Positions 26,517 to 35,511 of a stretch of DNA of 64,000 nt are shown piece after piece. A model generated the notes under the pieces. The model was not told the origin of the DNA. It made no database searches and was given only the letters and a program-made list of their open reading frames with translations. Source of the DNA: Sulfitobacter sp. 20_GPM-1509m (GTDB lineage Bacteria > Pseudomonadota > Alphaproteobacteria > Rhodobacterales > Rhodobacteraceae); NCBI RefSeq assembly GCF_000620505.1, contig NZ_JIBC01000009.1, positions 124,001-188,000 on the forward strand, in the 5' to 3' direction. Numbering within the stretch: position 1 is the first letter of the stretch; each line of letters starts with the position of its first letter. Position numbers and translations under genes: made by a program.

Positions 26517-28007
26517 TCAGGACGCAGGCCCGACCATAAAGCAGGTGACGTTGCGGGCTTGCAGCCTGCGGCAGGCCAGATCGGCGGTGTCTCGGGTCAT
26601 GCCAACGAAATGCGCCTCGTAACCTTGGGGGCGACGCACGACCTTGCGCAGCGCGCCGTCCAGCGTGGCCATTTCCGACAGGGCGGTTTTCAGCAATACT
26701 TTTTCGGCCGCATAGTGGCTGGGATAGCGGCCCACGTTCACACCCCAATGGTGCCCGCCCGAGGTGGACAGGCGGGTGACGACTTCGGGCTCTGTCTCGG
26801 TCGCGATGGCCGTTGTGGCGGCGGCTGAGGTGTCGACGCTGGCCAGAACCACGTCTTCGGGGCGCGCTTCGGGCCGCACCGAAGTTGTCTTGGGCGCGAC
26901 CTTGGCCACGGTGACAGGTTTGGCGTCGGCAATCGCTGCGGCCTGTGCCTCGACCAAAGCGGCCGCGATGTCGGTAGGCGACACAACAGGTGGCGGGGGT
27001 GCCTGGGCCACCAGGACCGGCTGCGGCGTCTCGCCGGGACGCAGAGAGGGGCGCAGGCTGCGGGTGACGGCACCTGTGACGCGAATGGTCTTGCCCGCGC
27101 CTTGTGGAGCCTCGCCATTGCTGGCGACCACGACGGATTCAGCGGAATATGCAGGCGTGTCAGGTTTGCGCACCGGCGCGTTGCTGGGCGCGCGGCGGAA
27201 GCCCAGATCCATCAGTTCGGCAACCTTGGCATTGCGCGATGCTGTGGATTTGCCGCCAAACACGGTTGCGATGATGCGTTCGTTTCCACGTTGCGCCGAG
27301 GCCGTCAGGTTGAACCCCGCGGCGCGGGTATAGCCGGTCTTGATCCCATCGGCGCCCTTGTAGGATGCCAGAAAGCGGCGGTTGGTGTGATAGACGGTCT
27401 TGCCGCCCGCATCCGCCGAGGTGCGCGAGAACAGGTTGTAGTATTGGGGAAAGTCATACAGCAGGTGACGGCCCAGAATGGTCATGTCGTGGGCCGTGCT
27501 CAGGTGGCCCTCTTCGGTCAGACCGTTGGCGTTCTTGAAAGTGGTGCGGGTCATCCCCATCGCTTTGGCTGTGCGGTTCATACGGCGCGCAAAAGCGGCC
27601 TCTGATCCGCTGATGCCCTCGCCGATCGCTGTGGCGGCATCGTTTGCGGACTTTACCGCAGCGGCGCGCACCAGGTAGCGCAGCTTGATCTTTTGCCCTG
27701 GGCGCAGACCCAGTTTGGACGGCTCTTCCGAGGCGGCTTTCTTCGAGACGGTCACCATCGTGTCCATCGAAATCTCGCCCTTCTGGACAGCTTCGAAGGC
27801 GATATAGAGGGTCATCATCTTGGTTAGCGACGCAGGATGCAGGCGCGCGTTGGCGTTCTGCTCGTGCAGGACCTCACCCGTGCGGGCGTCGATCACATAA
27901 GCGGCATAGGGTGCAGCAATGGCGCTGAGCGGAAGAACCACCAGCATCCAGAATGCGACGAATAGAAATAGCCCGAAACGGGCCGGCTGTGCGCGCCGAA
28001 CCTTCAC
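26517..28007 (-). CDS. D-alanyl-D-alanine carboxypeptidase with C-terminal SPOR domain
   Basis: Periplasmic penicillin-binding protein that trims peptidoglycan pentapeptides. The 496-residue product has an N-terminal hydrophobic segment (about 11-32) and the peptidase S11 motifs: SLTK with nucleophile Ser60, SAN at 120-122 and KTG at 223-225. A long Ala/Pro/Val-rich linker (about 300-410) leads to a C-terminal SPOR domain (HHWGVNVGRYPSHYAAEKVL, near 415-495). SPOR domains bind denuded septal glycan, so septal localisation is likely. Its stop is 3 bases from the convergent LysR gene. Confidence 0.94.
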   Translation of the reverse strand: MKVRRAQPARFGLFLFVAFWMLVVLPLSAIAAPYAAYVIDARTGEVLHEQNANARLHPASLTKMMTLYIAFEAVQKGEISMDTMVTVSKKAASEEPSKLGLRPGQKIKLRYLVRAAAVKSANDAATAIGEGISGSEAAFARRMNRTAKAMGMTRTTFKNANGLTEEGHLSTAHDMTILGRHLLYDFPQYYNLFSRTSADAGGKTVYHTNRRFLASYKGADGIKTGYTRAAGFNLTASAQRGNERIIATVFGGKSTASRNAKVAELMDLGFRRAPSNAPVRKPDTPAYSAESVVVASNGEAPQGAGKTIRVTGAVTRSLRPSLRPGETPQPVLVAQAPPPPVVSPTDIAAALVEAQAAAIADAKPVTVAKVAPKTTSVRPEARPEDVVLASVDTSAAATTAIATETEPEVVTRLSTSGGHHWGVNVGRYPSHYAAEKVLLKTALSEMATLDGALRKVVRRPQGYEAHFVGMTRDTADLACRRLQARNVTCFMVGPAS

Positions 28008-28224
28008 TGGAAACCTGCCTTTTTGTCTGCCTCGTGACCCCCGATTTTTCGGGTGGCCGATTTTATTGGCTTCAGGCTAGCATAGGTTGAATTTGTAATA
28101 AACCCTTATAACAAAGGGAAATCTTGAATTCCGCCGATGGAACTTGGCCATATCTTGGGGTTGACCGGTCAACGGTGTCCACACCAAGTAATGTGTTCGG
28201 AATGTGGCGCGCCGACGGCGGAAA

Positions 28225-28923
28225 TCAGCCCAGACGGGACAGCAGATCAGGCAGCGCACCAAGGTCCAGAATCTCGTGGAATCGTGGGTGGTCTTCGGGG
28301 CGTTCGGCGTGTTCCAGATCCCACAGCAGGTCGTGGGGCACATGCACCGCCCAGCCGCCCGCATCCAGCATCGGGCGCACGTCTGACGCCATCGAATTCC
28401 CGATCATCATGCCCCGCGCCGCGCCGTCGTAGGCGTCGAAAATGCGGGTGTAGGTGGCGGGCGTCTTGGCCGACACGATCTGCACAGCGTCGAACATCTC
28501 GCCCAGACCGGACTGGGCAACCTTGCGTTCTTGATCCAGCAGGTCGCCCTTGGTGACCAGCAGCACGGGGCCGATGGCCTGCGCCGCGCGCAACGCGTCA
28601 TCGGCATGGGGCAACAAATCAACCGGATGCTGCAACATATCCTGCCCTGCGGCGATCAGCTCGGCGATGACGGCCCCGGGCACGGCGTTGTCGGTGACCT
28701 CAAGCGCGGTTTCGATCATCGACAGGACGAATCCCTTGATGCCAAAGCCATAGTGCCGGATGTTACGCCGCTCGGCCTCCAGCAGCCGCGACATCAGCGC
28801 ATCGCCATCGGTGTGCGGGGCCAGCAGCTCCGCGAACCGCTCTTGCGTCAGCTTGAAGAAACGCTCGTTGTGCCACAGCGTATCATCCGCATCGAAGGCA
28901 ATAGTTGTTAAGGTTTGAGCCAT
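28225..28923 (-). CDS. HAD family hydrolase
   Basis: Haloacid dehalogenase-like phosphatase of 232 residues. Motif I is FDADDTLWHNERFF with nucleophile Asp11 and Asp13. A helical cap follows (about 20-95). Motif II (LLVTKGD) and motif IV (GMMIGNSMASDVRPMLDAGG) complete the core. The N-terminal form DADDTLW is typical of YjjG/YfnB-like phosphatases. Substrate unknown. It is divergent from clpS. Confidence 0.88.
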   Translation of the reverse strand: MAQTLTTIAFDADDTLWHNERFFKLTQERFAELLAPHTDGDALMSRLLEAERRNIRHYGFGIKGFVLSMIETALEVTDNAVPGAVIAELIAAGQDMLQHPVDLLPHADDALRAAQAIGPVLLVTKGDLLDQERKVAQSGLGEMFDAVQIVSAKTPATYTRIFDAYDGAARGMMIGNSMASDVRPMLDAGGWAVHVPHDLLWDLEHAERPEDHPRFHEILDLGALPDLLSRLG

Positions 28924-29025
28924 AGCCGGGACTGCCTCTTTTCATGGGCGGTATGGACGTTATATAGAGGCAACAGACACTGACAACGGATTTGGGTGAA
29001 GGTCTTGAAACTCGGACAGGCGCAT

Positions 29026-29349
29026 ATGATGGCGGGCAAGGGCGATGACGAGGGCGACAGCTCGGTCATCACTGAAACCAAGCCGAAAACAAAGCGGCCA
29101 CCGTTATACAAAGTGATGCTGCTGAATGACGATTATACGCCGATGGAATTCGTCGTGCTGGTGCTGGAACGCTTCTTTGGTCTGAACCATGCCCAGGCTT
29201 TCGAAATCATGCTGACCGTTCACAAAAAGGGGCTGGCAGTTGTCGGCGTCTTTAGCCACGAGATTGCCGAGACGAAAGTGGCGCAGGTGATGGATTTTGC
29301 ACGGCGTCACCAGCATCCATTGCAATGCACCATGGAAAAAGAAGACTGA
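29026..29349 (+). CDS. clpS: ATP-dependent Clp protease adaptor ClpS
   Basis: N-end rule adaptor that delivers proteins with destabilising N-termini to ClpA(P). The core begins [20 protein letters not shown], with the residues of the N-degron pocket in [10 protein letters not shown], and ends with [12 protein letters not shown] placed the start at ATG 29026 (107 residues). A GTG at 28996 in the same frame would add ten residues, and neither has a strong ribosome site. No clpA lies in the window. Confidence 0.93.
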   Translation: MMAGKGDDEGDSSVITETKPKTKRPPLYKVMLLNDDYTPMEFVVLVLERFFGLNHAQAFEIMLTVHKKGLAVVGVFSHEIAETKVAQVMDFARRHQHPLQCTMEKED

Positions 29350-29434
29350 TCGCGATGTGTTCGCTTGGTCATGGATGCGTTTCCCTGACGGGGAAGCGTG
29401 ATGAGGGTTTGATGACATTCCAACAGGTTGCACC

Positions 29435-30403
29435 ATGATCGGTGCGCGTTTGCCCTTGGCGGTCGAGGCAGGCTTTGACGTCGCAGGGCGCGTTGCGGTC
29501 TTTGCTCCTGCGGTTGGTGCTGACCTAAGCGCGCTGTCGGGCTGCGAGGTCATCTCGCCCCTGCGCCCGGTCCATGATTATTTCACAGGCATGGGCCTGA
29601 CCTGCCGCACCGCGCCCGAGGGGCGCTATGATGCCGCCGTGGTCTGCGTGCCCCGCGCCAAGGCCGAGGCGCATGTGTTGATTGCGCAAGCCTGCGCTGT
29701 AACGGATGGCCCGGTCGTGATCGACGGTCAGAAAACGGACGGCATCGACAGCATCCGCAAGGAACTGCGCAAGCGCGCCGACGTGACCGAGGCGATCAAC
29801 AAGGCGCATGGCAAACTGTTCTGGATGACATCCAGCGATAAATTTGCCGATTGGGCCCAAGGCCCCGCACTGACCGATGGCGGCTTCTGGACCGCGCCGG
29901 GCGTATTTTCCGCTGATGGCATTGATCCCGCGTCCGAAATGCTGGCCGCGGCCCTGCCTGACAAGCTGGGCAAACAGGTCGCCGATCTGGGGGCCGGCTG
30001 GGGGTATCTTTCGGCGCATATCCTGACGCGCGACGAAGTGCAGGCCGTGCACCTGGTCGAGGCGCACCATCTGGCACTGGAATGTGCCAAACGCAACGTG
30101 ACCGACCCGCGCGCACAGTATCATTGGGCCGACGCCACCCGCTGGGCCCCGTCGGGGCGCATCGACACGGTGGTGATGAACCCGCCCTTCCACACCACGC
30201 GCAACGCCGACCCGTCGCTGGGACAGGCTTTTGTCGCGGCGGCGGCACGGGTGTTGACCCCGCAAGGCAGCCTGTGGATGGTTGCGAACCGCCATCTGCC
30301 TTACGAGACGGCGCTGGAACAACAGTTCGCCCGCGTCGAAGACATGGGCGGCGACGGACGGTTCAAATTGACGCGGGCGACCAAGCCCAGACGCAGGACA
30401 TAA
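29435..30403 (+). CDS. Class I SAM-dependent methyltransferase, RsmC-like (16S rRNA guanine-N2)
   Basis: 322-residue protein with two tandem Rossmann domains, the layout of RsmC and RlmG. The N-terminal half is degenerate. The C-terminal half carries the SAM motif QVADLGAGWGYLSAHILTRD (near residue 183), an acidic loop VHLVEAHHLALECAKRN and the catalytic VVMNPPFHTT (near 247), whose NPPF is typical of N-methylation of a base. It starts 85 bases after clpS and lies 10 bases before an SDR gene. Confidence 0.82.
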   Translation: MIGARLPLAVEAGFDVAGRVAVFAPAVGADLSALSGCEVISPLRPVHDYFTGMGLTCRTAPEGRYDAAVVCVPRAKAEAHVLIAQACAVTDGPVVIDGQKTDGIDSIRKELRKRADVTEAINKAHGKLFWMTSSDKFADWAQGPALTDGGFWTAPGVFSADGIDPASEMLAAALPDKLGKQVADLGAGWGYLSAHILTRDEVQAVHLVEAHHLALECAKRNVTDPRAQYHWADATRWAPSGRIDTVVMNPPFHTTRNADPSLGQAFVAAAARVLTPQGSLWMVANRHLPYETALEQQFARVEDMGGDGRFKLTRATKPRRRT

Positions 30404-30413
30404 GGATCAGGCG

Positions 30414-31214
30414 ATGTCATTTTCGATTTCAGGCAAGACGGCGATTGTGACGGGGGCGGCCAACGGCATTGGTCTGGCCATCGCGCGACAGTTTGCCGAC
30501 AAGGGCGCCAACGTGATGTGCGCCGACATGGATGAAAAGGCGCTGACCCAGCAATGGGGCGACACCTCGGAAGACGGCAAGATCCGCTATTTCGCCGGCG
30601 ACCTGCGCCAGCGTCTGACCATCGCAAATCTGGTCTCGGCCACGATTGACGCCTTTGACGGGGTCGACATTCTGGTCAACGCCTCGCGGCAGGTGATGGC
30701 AACCGACGCGCTGGACGTGGATGACACCAGCGTTGAAACGCTGCTGGAACAAAACCTTATGACCTCTTTGCGTCTGACGCAGCAGGTTGCGCGGCGCATG
30801 ATCAAACAGGCCGAAGGGCAGACCGAGGGGCAGGTGGGTTCGATCATAAACCTGTCGTCCATCGCCGCCCGCCACACCCGCCCCGAGCTGTTGGGTTATT
30901 CCATCGCCTCGGCAGCACTGGAACAGATGACACGGTCGATGGCGCTGGCGCTGGCCCACGACCGCATCCGCGTGAACGCCGTGGCGTTCGGCTCGGTCAT
31001 GTCCGCCTCGCTCAAGTCGTCGATCATGGATCACCGTGAGTGGCGCGAGGACATCGAAAACCACACCCCGCTGGAACGGATCGCCAGCCCCGGCGAATTG
31101 GTCGACGCGGTGCAGTTCCTGGCATCCGAAGGCGCGGGGTTCATCACCGGCGAGACGATCACCGTGGACGGCGGGCGCAGCCTGTTGGACCCGGTCCGCG
31201 CACCGGCACACTAA
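30414..31214 (+). CDS. SDR family protein with altered catalytic motif
   Basis: Short-chain dehydrogenase-like protein of 266 residues. The cofactor motif is VTGAANGIGLAIARQFADKG (about residues 12-31) and the catalytic serine region is IINLSSIAARHTRPELLGYS. The canonical YxxxK is Tyr162-Ser-Ile-Ala-Ser166: the lysine is replaced by serine, and the usual NAG motif reads NAS. Oxidoreductase activity is therefore doubtful. It lies 10 bases after the RsmC-like gene and 9 bases before hemF, so all three are likely co-transcribed. Confidence 0.88.
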   Translation: MSFSISGKTAIVTGAANGIGLAIARQFADKGANVMCADMDEKALTQQWGDTSEDGKIRYFAGDLRQRLTIANLVSATIDAFDGVDILVNASRQVMATDALDVDDTSVETLLEQNLMTSLRLTQQVARRMIKQAEGQTEGQVGSIINLSSIAARHTRPELLGYSIASAALEQMTRSMALALAHDRIRVNAVAFGSVMSASLKSSIMDHREWREDIENHTPLERIASPGELVDAVQFLASEGAGFITGETITVDGGRSLLDPVRAPAH

Positions 31215-31223
31215 GGTATCCTC

Positions 31224-32117
31224 ATGACGGAAGAGTTCACCGCCCAAAAGGCACAGGCCAGCGCGTGGTTCCGCAGCCTGCGCGACGAGATCGTGGCCGC
31301 ATTCGAGGGGCTCGAGCAAAGCCATGACACCGGCCCGCTGTCCGACGCGGCTCCCGGTGCCTTCGAGGTGACCGAGACAAAGCGCGCCTCGGACGACGGT
31401 TCGGACGCGGGTGGCGGGCTGATGAGCGTGATGCGCGGGGGGCGCGTGTTCGAAAAGGTCGGCGTGAATGTCTCGACCGTTTACGGCACGCTGGGCGAGC
31501 GCGCGCAACATGCCATGGCGGCACGCAAGGGCATTCCCGGGATGAAAGACGATCCGCGCTTTTGGGCATCGGGCATCAGTCTGGTCGCCCATATGCAGAA
31601 CCCCCACGCACCTGCCGTGCATATGAACACCCGCATGTTCTGGACCCCGCACGCCTGGTGGTTCGGTGGCGGCTCCGACCTGAACCCCTGCATCGAATAC
31701 GCCGAGGACACGGCGCATTTTCATGCGACCCAGCAGGCGCATCTGGACCCGCACGGCGCTGATCTGTACCCGCGTCTCAAGGCCTGGGCGGATGAATATT
31801 TCTACATCCCCCACCGCAAGCGCGCGCGGGGTGTGGGCGGCATCTTTATGGACGATCACTGCACGGGCGACTGGGGGGCTGATTTCGCCTTGACCCAGGA
31901 CATCGGGCGCGCCTTCCTGCCGGCCTTTGTGCCGCTGGTGGCCACGCGGCGGGTGATGCCGTGGGACGAGGCCGACAAGGACGCGCAGCTGGTGCACCGT
32001 GGCCTCTATGCCGAATACAATCTGGTCTATGACCGTGGCACCAAGTTCGGTCTGGAAACCGGCCATGACGCCAACGCGGTACTGATGAGCCTGCCACCCT
32101 TGGCCAAATGGATCTGA
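31224..32117 (+). CDS. hemF: Oxygen-dependent coproporphyrinogen III oxidase
   Basis: Converts coproporphyrinogen III to protoporphyrinogen IX using O2 in heme and chlorophyll synthesis. The 297-residue enzyme carries family blocks MRGGRVFEKVGVNVSTVYGT, HMNTRMFWTPHAWWFGGGSD and the C-terminal LVHRGLYAEYNLVYDRGTKF. Length is normal. It follows the SDR gene and converges on the desaturase gene with a gap of only 7 bases. Confidence 0.96.
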   Translation: MTEEFTAQKAQASAWFRSLRDEIVAAFEGLEQSHDTGPLSDAAPGAFEVTETKRASDDGSDAGGGLMSVMRGGRVFEKVGVNVSTVYGTLGERAQHAMAARKGIPGMKDDPRFWASGISLVAHMQNPHAPAVHMNTRMFWTPHAWWFGGGSDLNPCIEYAEDTAHFHATQQAHLDPHGADLYPRLKAWADEYFYIPHRKRARGVGGIFMDDHCTGDWGADFALTQDIGRAFLPAFVPLVATRRVMPWDEADKDAQLVHRGLYAEYNLVYDRGTKFGLETGHDANAVLMSLPPLAKWI

Positions 32118-32124
32118 AACGGCC

Positions 32125-33084
32125 TTAAACTGACTTCGGCGGCGCACTGCGCCAGCCCGCTTCCATCATCGCGGCGCGGTAGCTGGGGGCGGTGCGCATC
32201 CTGTCGCCCAGCCCCTTGTCTATCAGCAGCGCGTGCATCTTGGGCAATTGCCAGCAGGGCACATGCATCACCATGTGATGCTCCAGATGGTAGTTGACGT
32301 AATAGGGCGCCACCAGCGCGCGGGCGACGGGCCCTGCATGGGTCGTGCGCACGTTTTGCAGCGGATTTTCCGACCGCTCGACCGCGCCATGTTCGGCAAT
32401 GTTGCGCACGCGCAGGACGAACTGGAACCACGTCAGATAGGGCAGCAGCCAGAACGTCAGCCCCCACCACCAGTCTCCGATCAGGCCGATGGCAACGGCA
32501 ATGCCGATGAACACCGGAAAGGCGCGGCCCAGCATGTTGGATTTGAACGCCTGCGCCGATTTCGATTTGGCCGCATCAATGGCGTCGTCGTCGCCCGCAA
32601 GCCGGATGAACATCATGATTTGCCCGAGCAGTTGCTTGACCCCCGTCTGTCCGGTCAGATCGCGCAGAAACTTGCGCCGCATCGACGCATGGCTGGTCGG
32701 GAACTTCTCGCTGAGGACCAGGTCGGGGTCCTTGTCGGTCTGGGTAAAACGATGATGCGTCAGGTGATAGTGCCGGTAGGCGTGCAGGTCTGCCATGATC
32801 GGCCACCCGCATAGCCATTCGCCGACCCAGTCGTTCAGCTTGCGGGATTTGAACAGGGCGTTGTGCGCGGCCTCGTGCATCAGGATCGCCAGACCCAGTT
32901 GCCGCGAGCCGATCAGGATCACCGCCAGCAGGAACGTGACCGGATTGGGCCACAGCGCGAACAGGCTGATCGCCAGCATAATCGTGCCCCAGCAATGCGC
33001 CACCAGCCAAGCGCCCATCAGGTTCGAGCGTTGGGCAAGGGGGCGAATCTCGTCGCTGGTCAGATAGGCTTTGCCGGGTGTCAT
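32125..33084 (-). CDS. Membrane fatty acid desaturase family protein
   Basis: Integral membrane di-iron desaturase/hydroxylase of about 319 residues. Three histidine clusters are visible: HEAAHNA near residue 93, HYHLTHHRF near 130, and a late EHHMVMHVP near 270. Hydrophobic pairs lie between them. The start at 33084 (MTPGKAYLTSDEIRPLAQRS) was chosen because the upstream extension is Cys/His-rich and unlike the family. Substrate cannot be told from sequence: an acyl lipid or a carotenoid are both possible. It lies next to hemF and hemC but need not share their role. Confidence 0.85.
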   Translation of the reverse strand: MTPGKAYLTSDEIRPLAQRSNLMGAWLVAHCWGTIMLAISLFALWPNPVTFLLAVILIGSRQLGLAILMHEAAHNALFKSRKLNDWVGEWLCGWPIMADLHAYRHYHLTHHRFTQTDKDPDLVLSEKFPTSHASMRRKFLRDLTGQTGVKQLLGQIMMFIRLAGDDDAIDAAKSKSAQAFKSNMLGRAFPVFIGIAVAIGLIGDWWWGLTFWLLPYLTWFQFVLRVRNIAEHGAVERSENPLQNVRTTHAGPVARALVAPYYVNYHLEHHMVMHVPCWQLPKMHALLIDKGLGDRMRTAPSYRAAMMEAGWRSAPPKSV

Positions 33085-33139
33085 GGGGCAAGCGTGGGGT
33101 GTGCAGGCCCTTTGCGTCAAGCAGGACGCGACGTTGCCT

Positions 33140-33198
33140 TTGGGGCTCTGCCCCCGGCGCTGGCGCGCCGTCCCCGGAGTTTATCTTGCAAGATGAAG
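33140..33198 (+). repeat. Dispersed intergenic repeat, copy 2
   Basis: GGGGCTCTGCCCCC palindrome, a GGCGCTGGCGCGCC palindrome, then CCCCGGAGTTTATCT and GCAAGATGAAG. It is nearly identical in layout to copy 1 at 590-645 in the opposite orientation. It lies between hemC and the desaturase gene. Confidence 0.75.
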
Positions 33199-33201
33199 GG
33201 G

Positions 33202-34140
33202 TTAGTGCCAGTCGAAGAAGTCGGGGCCAGCCTTGGCCAAAAGCTCCTGTGCCAGATCACGTCCCATGGCGGCGCCATCCGAGATGGGACCCGTGCGCGT
33301 GCCCTTGATCGCCTCGGACCCGTCGGGGCGCAGCACTTCGCCGCGCAGAGACAGGGTATCGCCGTCCAAGAGGGCAAGGCCCGCGATGGGCGTTTCGCAC
33401 GACCCGTCCAGCGTGGCGAGAAAGGCGCGTTCCGCCGCCAGACGCTGGCCTGTGGGGGTGTCGTGGATGGCGTCCAGTAGCTGTGCCGTCACTGCATCAT
33501 CTGCGCGCCGTTCAATGCCGATGGCCCCTTGGGCGATGGCGGGCAGCATGTCGGCGGGGTCGATGGGGGTGGCGGGCACCTCTGTCATGTTCAGGCGGTT
33601 CAGCCCCGCAGTTGCCAGAAACGTCGCCACGGCCACGCCGTCGTCCAGCTTGCGCAGGCGGGTTTGCACGTTGCCACGAAATTCGACCACGTTCAGGTCG
33701 GGACGCCGGTGCAGCAGTTGCGCGCGACGGCGCAGCGACGAGGTGCCGACTGTGGCCCCCTGCGGCAGGTCCGCAATGGCGCTGTAGGCGGGCGAGACAA
33801 AGGCGTCGCGCACATCCTCGCGCGGCAGGTAGGTGTCCAGCAGCAGGCCGGGGGGCTGTTCGGTGGGCATGTCCTTCATCGAATGGACGGCGATGTCGAT
33901 CTTGGCCGCCGACAGGTCCTGTTCGATCTCGCGGGTGAACAGCCCCTTGCCGCCGATCTCTTTCAGCGCGCGGTCCTGTATCAGGTCGCCGGTCACCTTG
34001 ATCACCACGATTTCAAACGCGGCTTGCGGCAGATCAAAGGCAGCCGCCAGCCGGTCGCGCGTCTCATAGGCCTGCGCCAGCGCCAGCGGCGATCCGCGGG
34101 TGCCGATTTTCAGGGGGCGGTCGGGGGAGGGCAGGGTCAC
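33202..34140 (-). CDS. hemC: Porphobilinogen deaminase (hydroxymethylbilane synthase)
   Basis: Joins four porphobilinogens into hydroxymethylbilane. The 312-residue enzyme begins MTLPSPDRPLKIGTRGSPLA from a GTG start at 34140. It has LKEIGGKGLFTREIEQDL and VHSMKDMPTEQPPGL for catalysis, and the dipyrromethane cofactor cysteine in LDGSCETPIAGLALL. It is divergent from hemE, 116 bp apart, an arrangement that suggests joint control of two consecutive tetrapyrrole steps. Confidence 0.96.
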   Translation of the reverse strand: MTLPSPDRPLKIGTRGSPLALAQAYETRDRLAAAFDLPQAAFEIVVIKVTGDLIQDRALKEIGGKGLFTREIEQDLSAAKIDIAVHSMKDMPTEQPPGLLLDTYLPREDVRDAFVSPAYSAIADLPQGATVGTSSLRRRAQLLHRRPDLNVVEFRGNVQTRLRKLDDGVAVATFLATAGLNRLNMTEVPATPIDPADMLPAIAQGAIGIERRADDAVTAQLLDAIHDTPTGQRLAAERAFLATLDGSCETPIAGLALLDGDTLSLRGEVLRPDGSEAIKGTRTGPISDGAAMGRDLAQELLAKAGPDFFDWH

Positions 34141-34256
34141 GTCACGCGGGCCTTCGGCTGGGAAACAGGTGTGTCACGGTGTCCTGCCATCGCAGGCCCG
34201 ACTTGACAAGTGCCCCGCGCCAATAGACCTCACCCCTGACAACAAGGGGACAGCGG

Positions 34257-35291
34257 ATGACCGGGAACAAAACGATTTTGCGCGCACTTGCAGGCGAGAC
34301 GCTGGACGTGCCGCCGATCTGGATGATGCGGCAGGCGGGGCGCTATCTGCCCGAGTACAAGGCGACGCGCGCACAGGCGGGGGATTTCCTGTCGTTGTGC
34401 TACAATCCCGAACTGGCCTGCGAGGTGACCTTGCAGCCAATCCGCCGCTACGGGTTCGACGCCGCGATCCTGTTTGCCGACATCCTGCTGGTGCCGCAGG
34501 CGCTGGGCGCGGACCTGTGGTTTGTCACCGGCGAAGGCCCGCGGCTGAGCACGGTGACCACGCAGGCCGATTTCGACAAGCTGGGGCCGGTGTCGGACAT
34601 TCACGAAACCCTGTCGCCGATCTATCAGACCGTGCGTCTGCTGACCGAAGCATTGCCGCGTGAAACCACGTTGATCGGATTTGCCGGCGCGCCGTGGACC
34701 GTGGCCACCTATATGATTGCCGGAAAGGGCACCCCGGATCAGGGACCGGCCCACGCGCTGAAGGCCGAGAACGTGGCACTGTTCGAGGCGCTGCTGGAGC
34801 GGATCACACTCGCGACCATCGAATACCTGTCGGCGCAGATCGACGCCGGTGCCGAGGTGGTCAAGATTTTCGACAGTTGGGCCGGATCGTTGAAAGGCGC
34901 CGATTTCGAACGCTATAGCCTTGAACCGGCCCGCCAGATCACGGCAGCCCTCAAGGCACGCCATCCCGGCATTCCGATCATCGGCTTCCCGCGTGAGGCG
35001 GGCGAGAAATACGTGGGCTTTGCCAAGGCAACCGGCGTGGACTGTGTGGCCTTGGACAATTCGGTCGCGCCCGAATGGGCGGCTGCCAATGTGCAGGTTG
35101 ATGGTTGTGTTCAGGGCAATCTGGCCTCGCATCACATGGTGACGGGCGGTCAGGCGCTGGTGGACGAGACGCGGGCAATTGTGAAGGCGTTTTCCAAGGG
35201 GCCGCATATCTTCAATCTGGGCCACGGAATCACGCCAGATGCCGACCCGGACAACGTGCAATTGATGATAGATACAGTTCGCGAAGGATAA
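34257..35291 (+). CDS. hemE: Uroporphyrinogen decarboxylase
   Basis: Decarboxylates uroporphyrinogen III to coproporphyrinogen III. The 344-residue enzyme has the N-terminal signature [20 protein letters not shown] with the essential arginine pair, the second signature [20 protein letters not shown], and the active-site Asp region FAQ-like [17 protein letters not shown]. Full length. It is divergent from hemC and followed by a tRNA gene. Confidence 0.97.
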   Translation: MTGNKTILRALAGETLDVPPIWMMRQAGRYLPEYKATRAQAGDFLSLCYNPELACEVTLQPIRRYGFDAAILFADILLVPQALGADLWFVTGEGPRLSTVTTQADFDKLGPVSDIHETLSPIYQTVRLLTEALPRETTLIGFAGAPWTVATYMIAGKGTPDQGPAHALKAENVALFEALLERITLATIEYLSAQIDAGAEVVKIFDSWAGSLKGADFERYSLEPARQITAALKARHPGIPIIGFPREAGEKYVGFAKATGVDCVALDNSVAPEWAAANVQVDGCVQGNLASHHMVTGGQALVDETRAIVKAFSKGPHIFNLGHGITPDADPDNVQLMIDTVREG

Positions 35292-35305
35292 CGTCCGTTT
35301 CAGGG

Positions 35306-35332
35306 TTGACCTGACCGCGTGCCTGTCATACT
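35306..35332 (+). promoter_or_regulatory. Putative sigma-70 promoter of the tRNA gene
   Basis: TTGACC at 35306-35311 and CATACT at 35327-35332 with a 15-base spacer, ending 12 bases before the mature tRNA 5' end. The spacer is slightly short. Confidence 0.45.
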
Positions 35333-35344
35333 TCGCACGCCGAT

Positions 35345-35421
35345 GGCGCGGTAGCTCAGTTGGTTAGAGCGATCGACTCATAATCGATAGGTCGGGAGTT
35401 CAAGTCTCCCCCACGCCACCA
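35345..35421 (+). tRNA. tRNA with CAU anticodon (elongator Met; tRNA-Ile2 not excluded)
   Basis: 77-nt cloverleaf with encoded CCA. The D arm starts TAGCTCAGTTGGTTAGAGC, the anticodon loop is CTCATAA giving CAT, and the T arm is GGGAG-TTCAAGT-CTCCC. It is not an initiator, since it lacks the three G-C pairs and has G1-C72. A CAU tRNA can be Met or lysidine-modified Ile2, and I cannot separate them with certainty. The acceptor stem has a C-A mismatch at pair 5-68. Confidence 0.93.
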
Positions 35422-35511
35422 CCTTTCACCAACATTTCGGGATTTGACGGACTGCTATGCGGCAGGCGACTGACGCCCGCCGCTTGCACGCCTCGTGTCC
35501 CGGCAGATGCC

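Noticed and set aside
29435-30403. Reading this gene as a truncated methyltransferase because of its N-terminal half
   Set aside because: RsmC-type enzymes normally have a degenerate N-terminal domain, so the length is normal.
30429-32147. A 572-codon minus-strand open frame opposite the SDR and hemF
   Set aside because: Mirror frame; both opposite genes are well supported.
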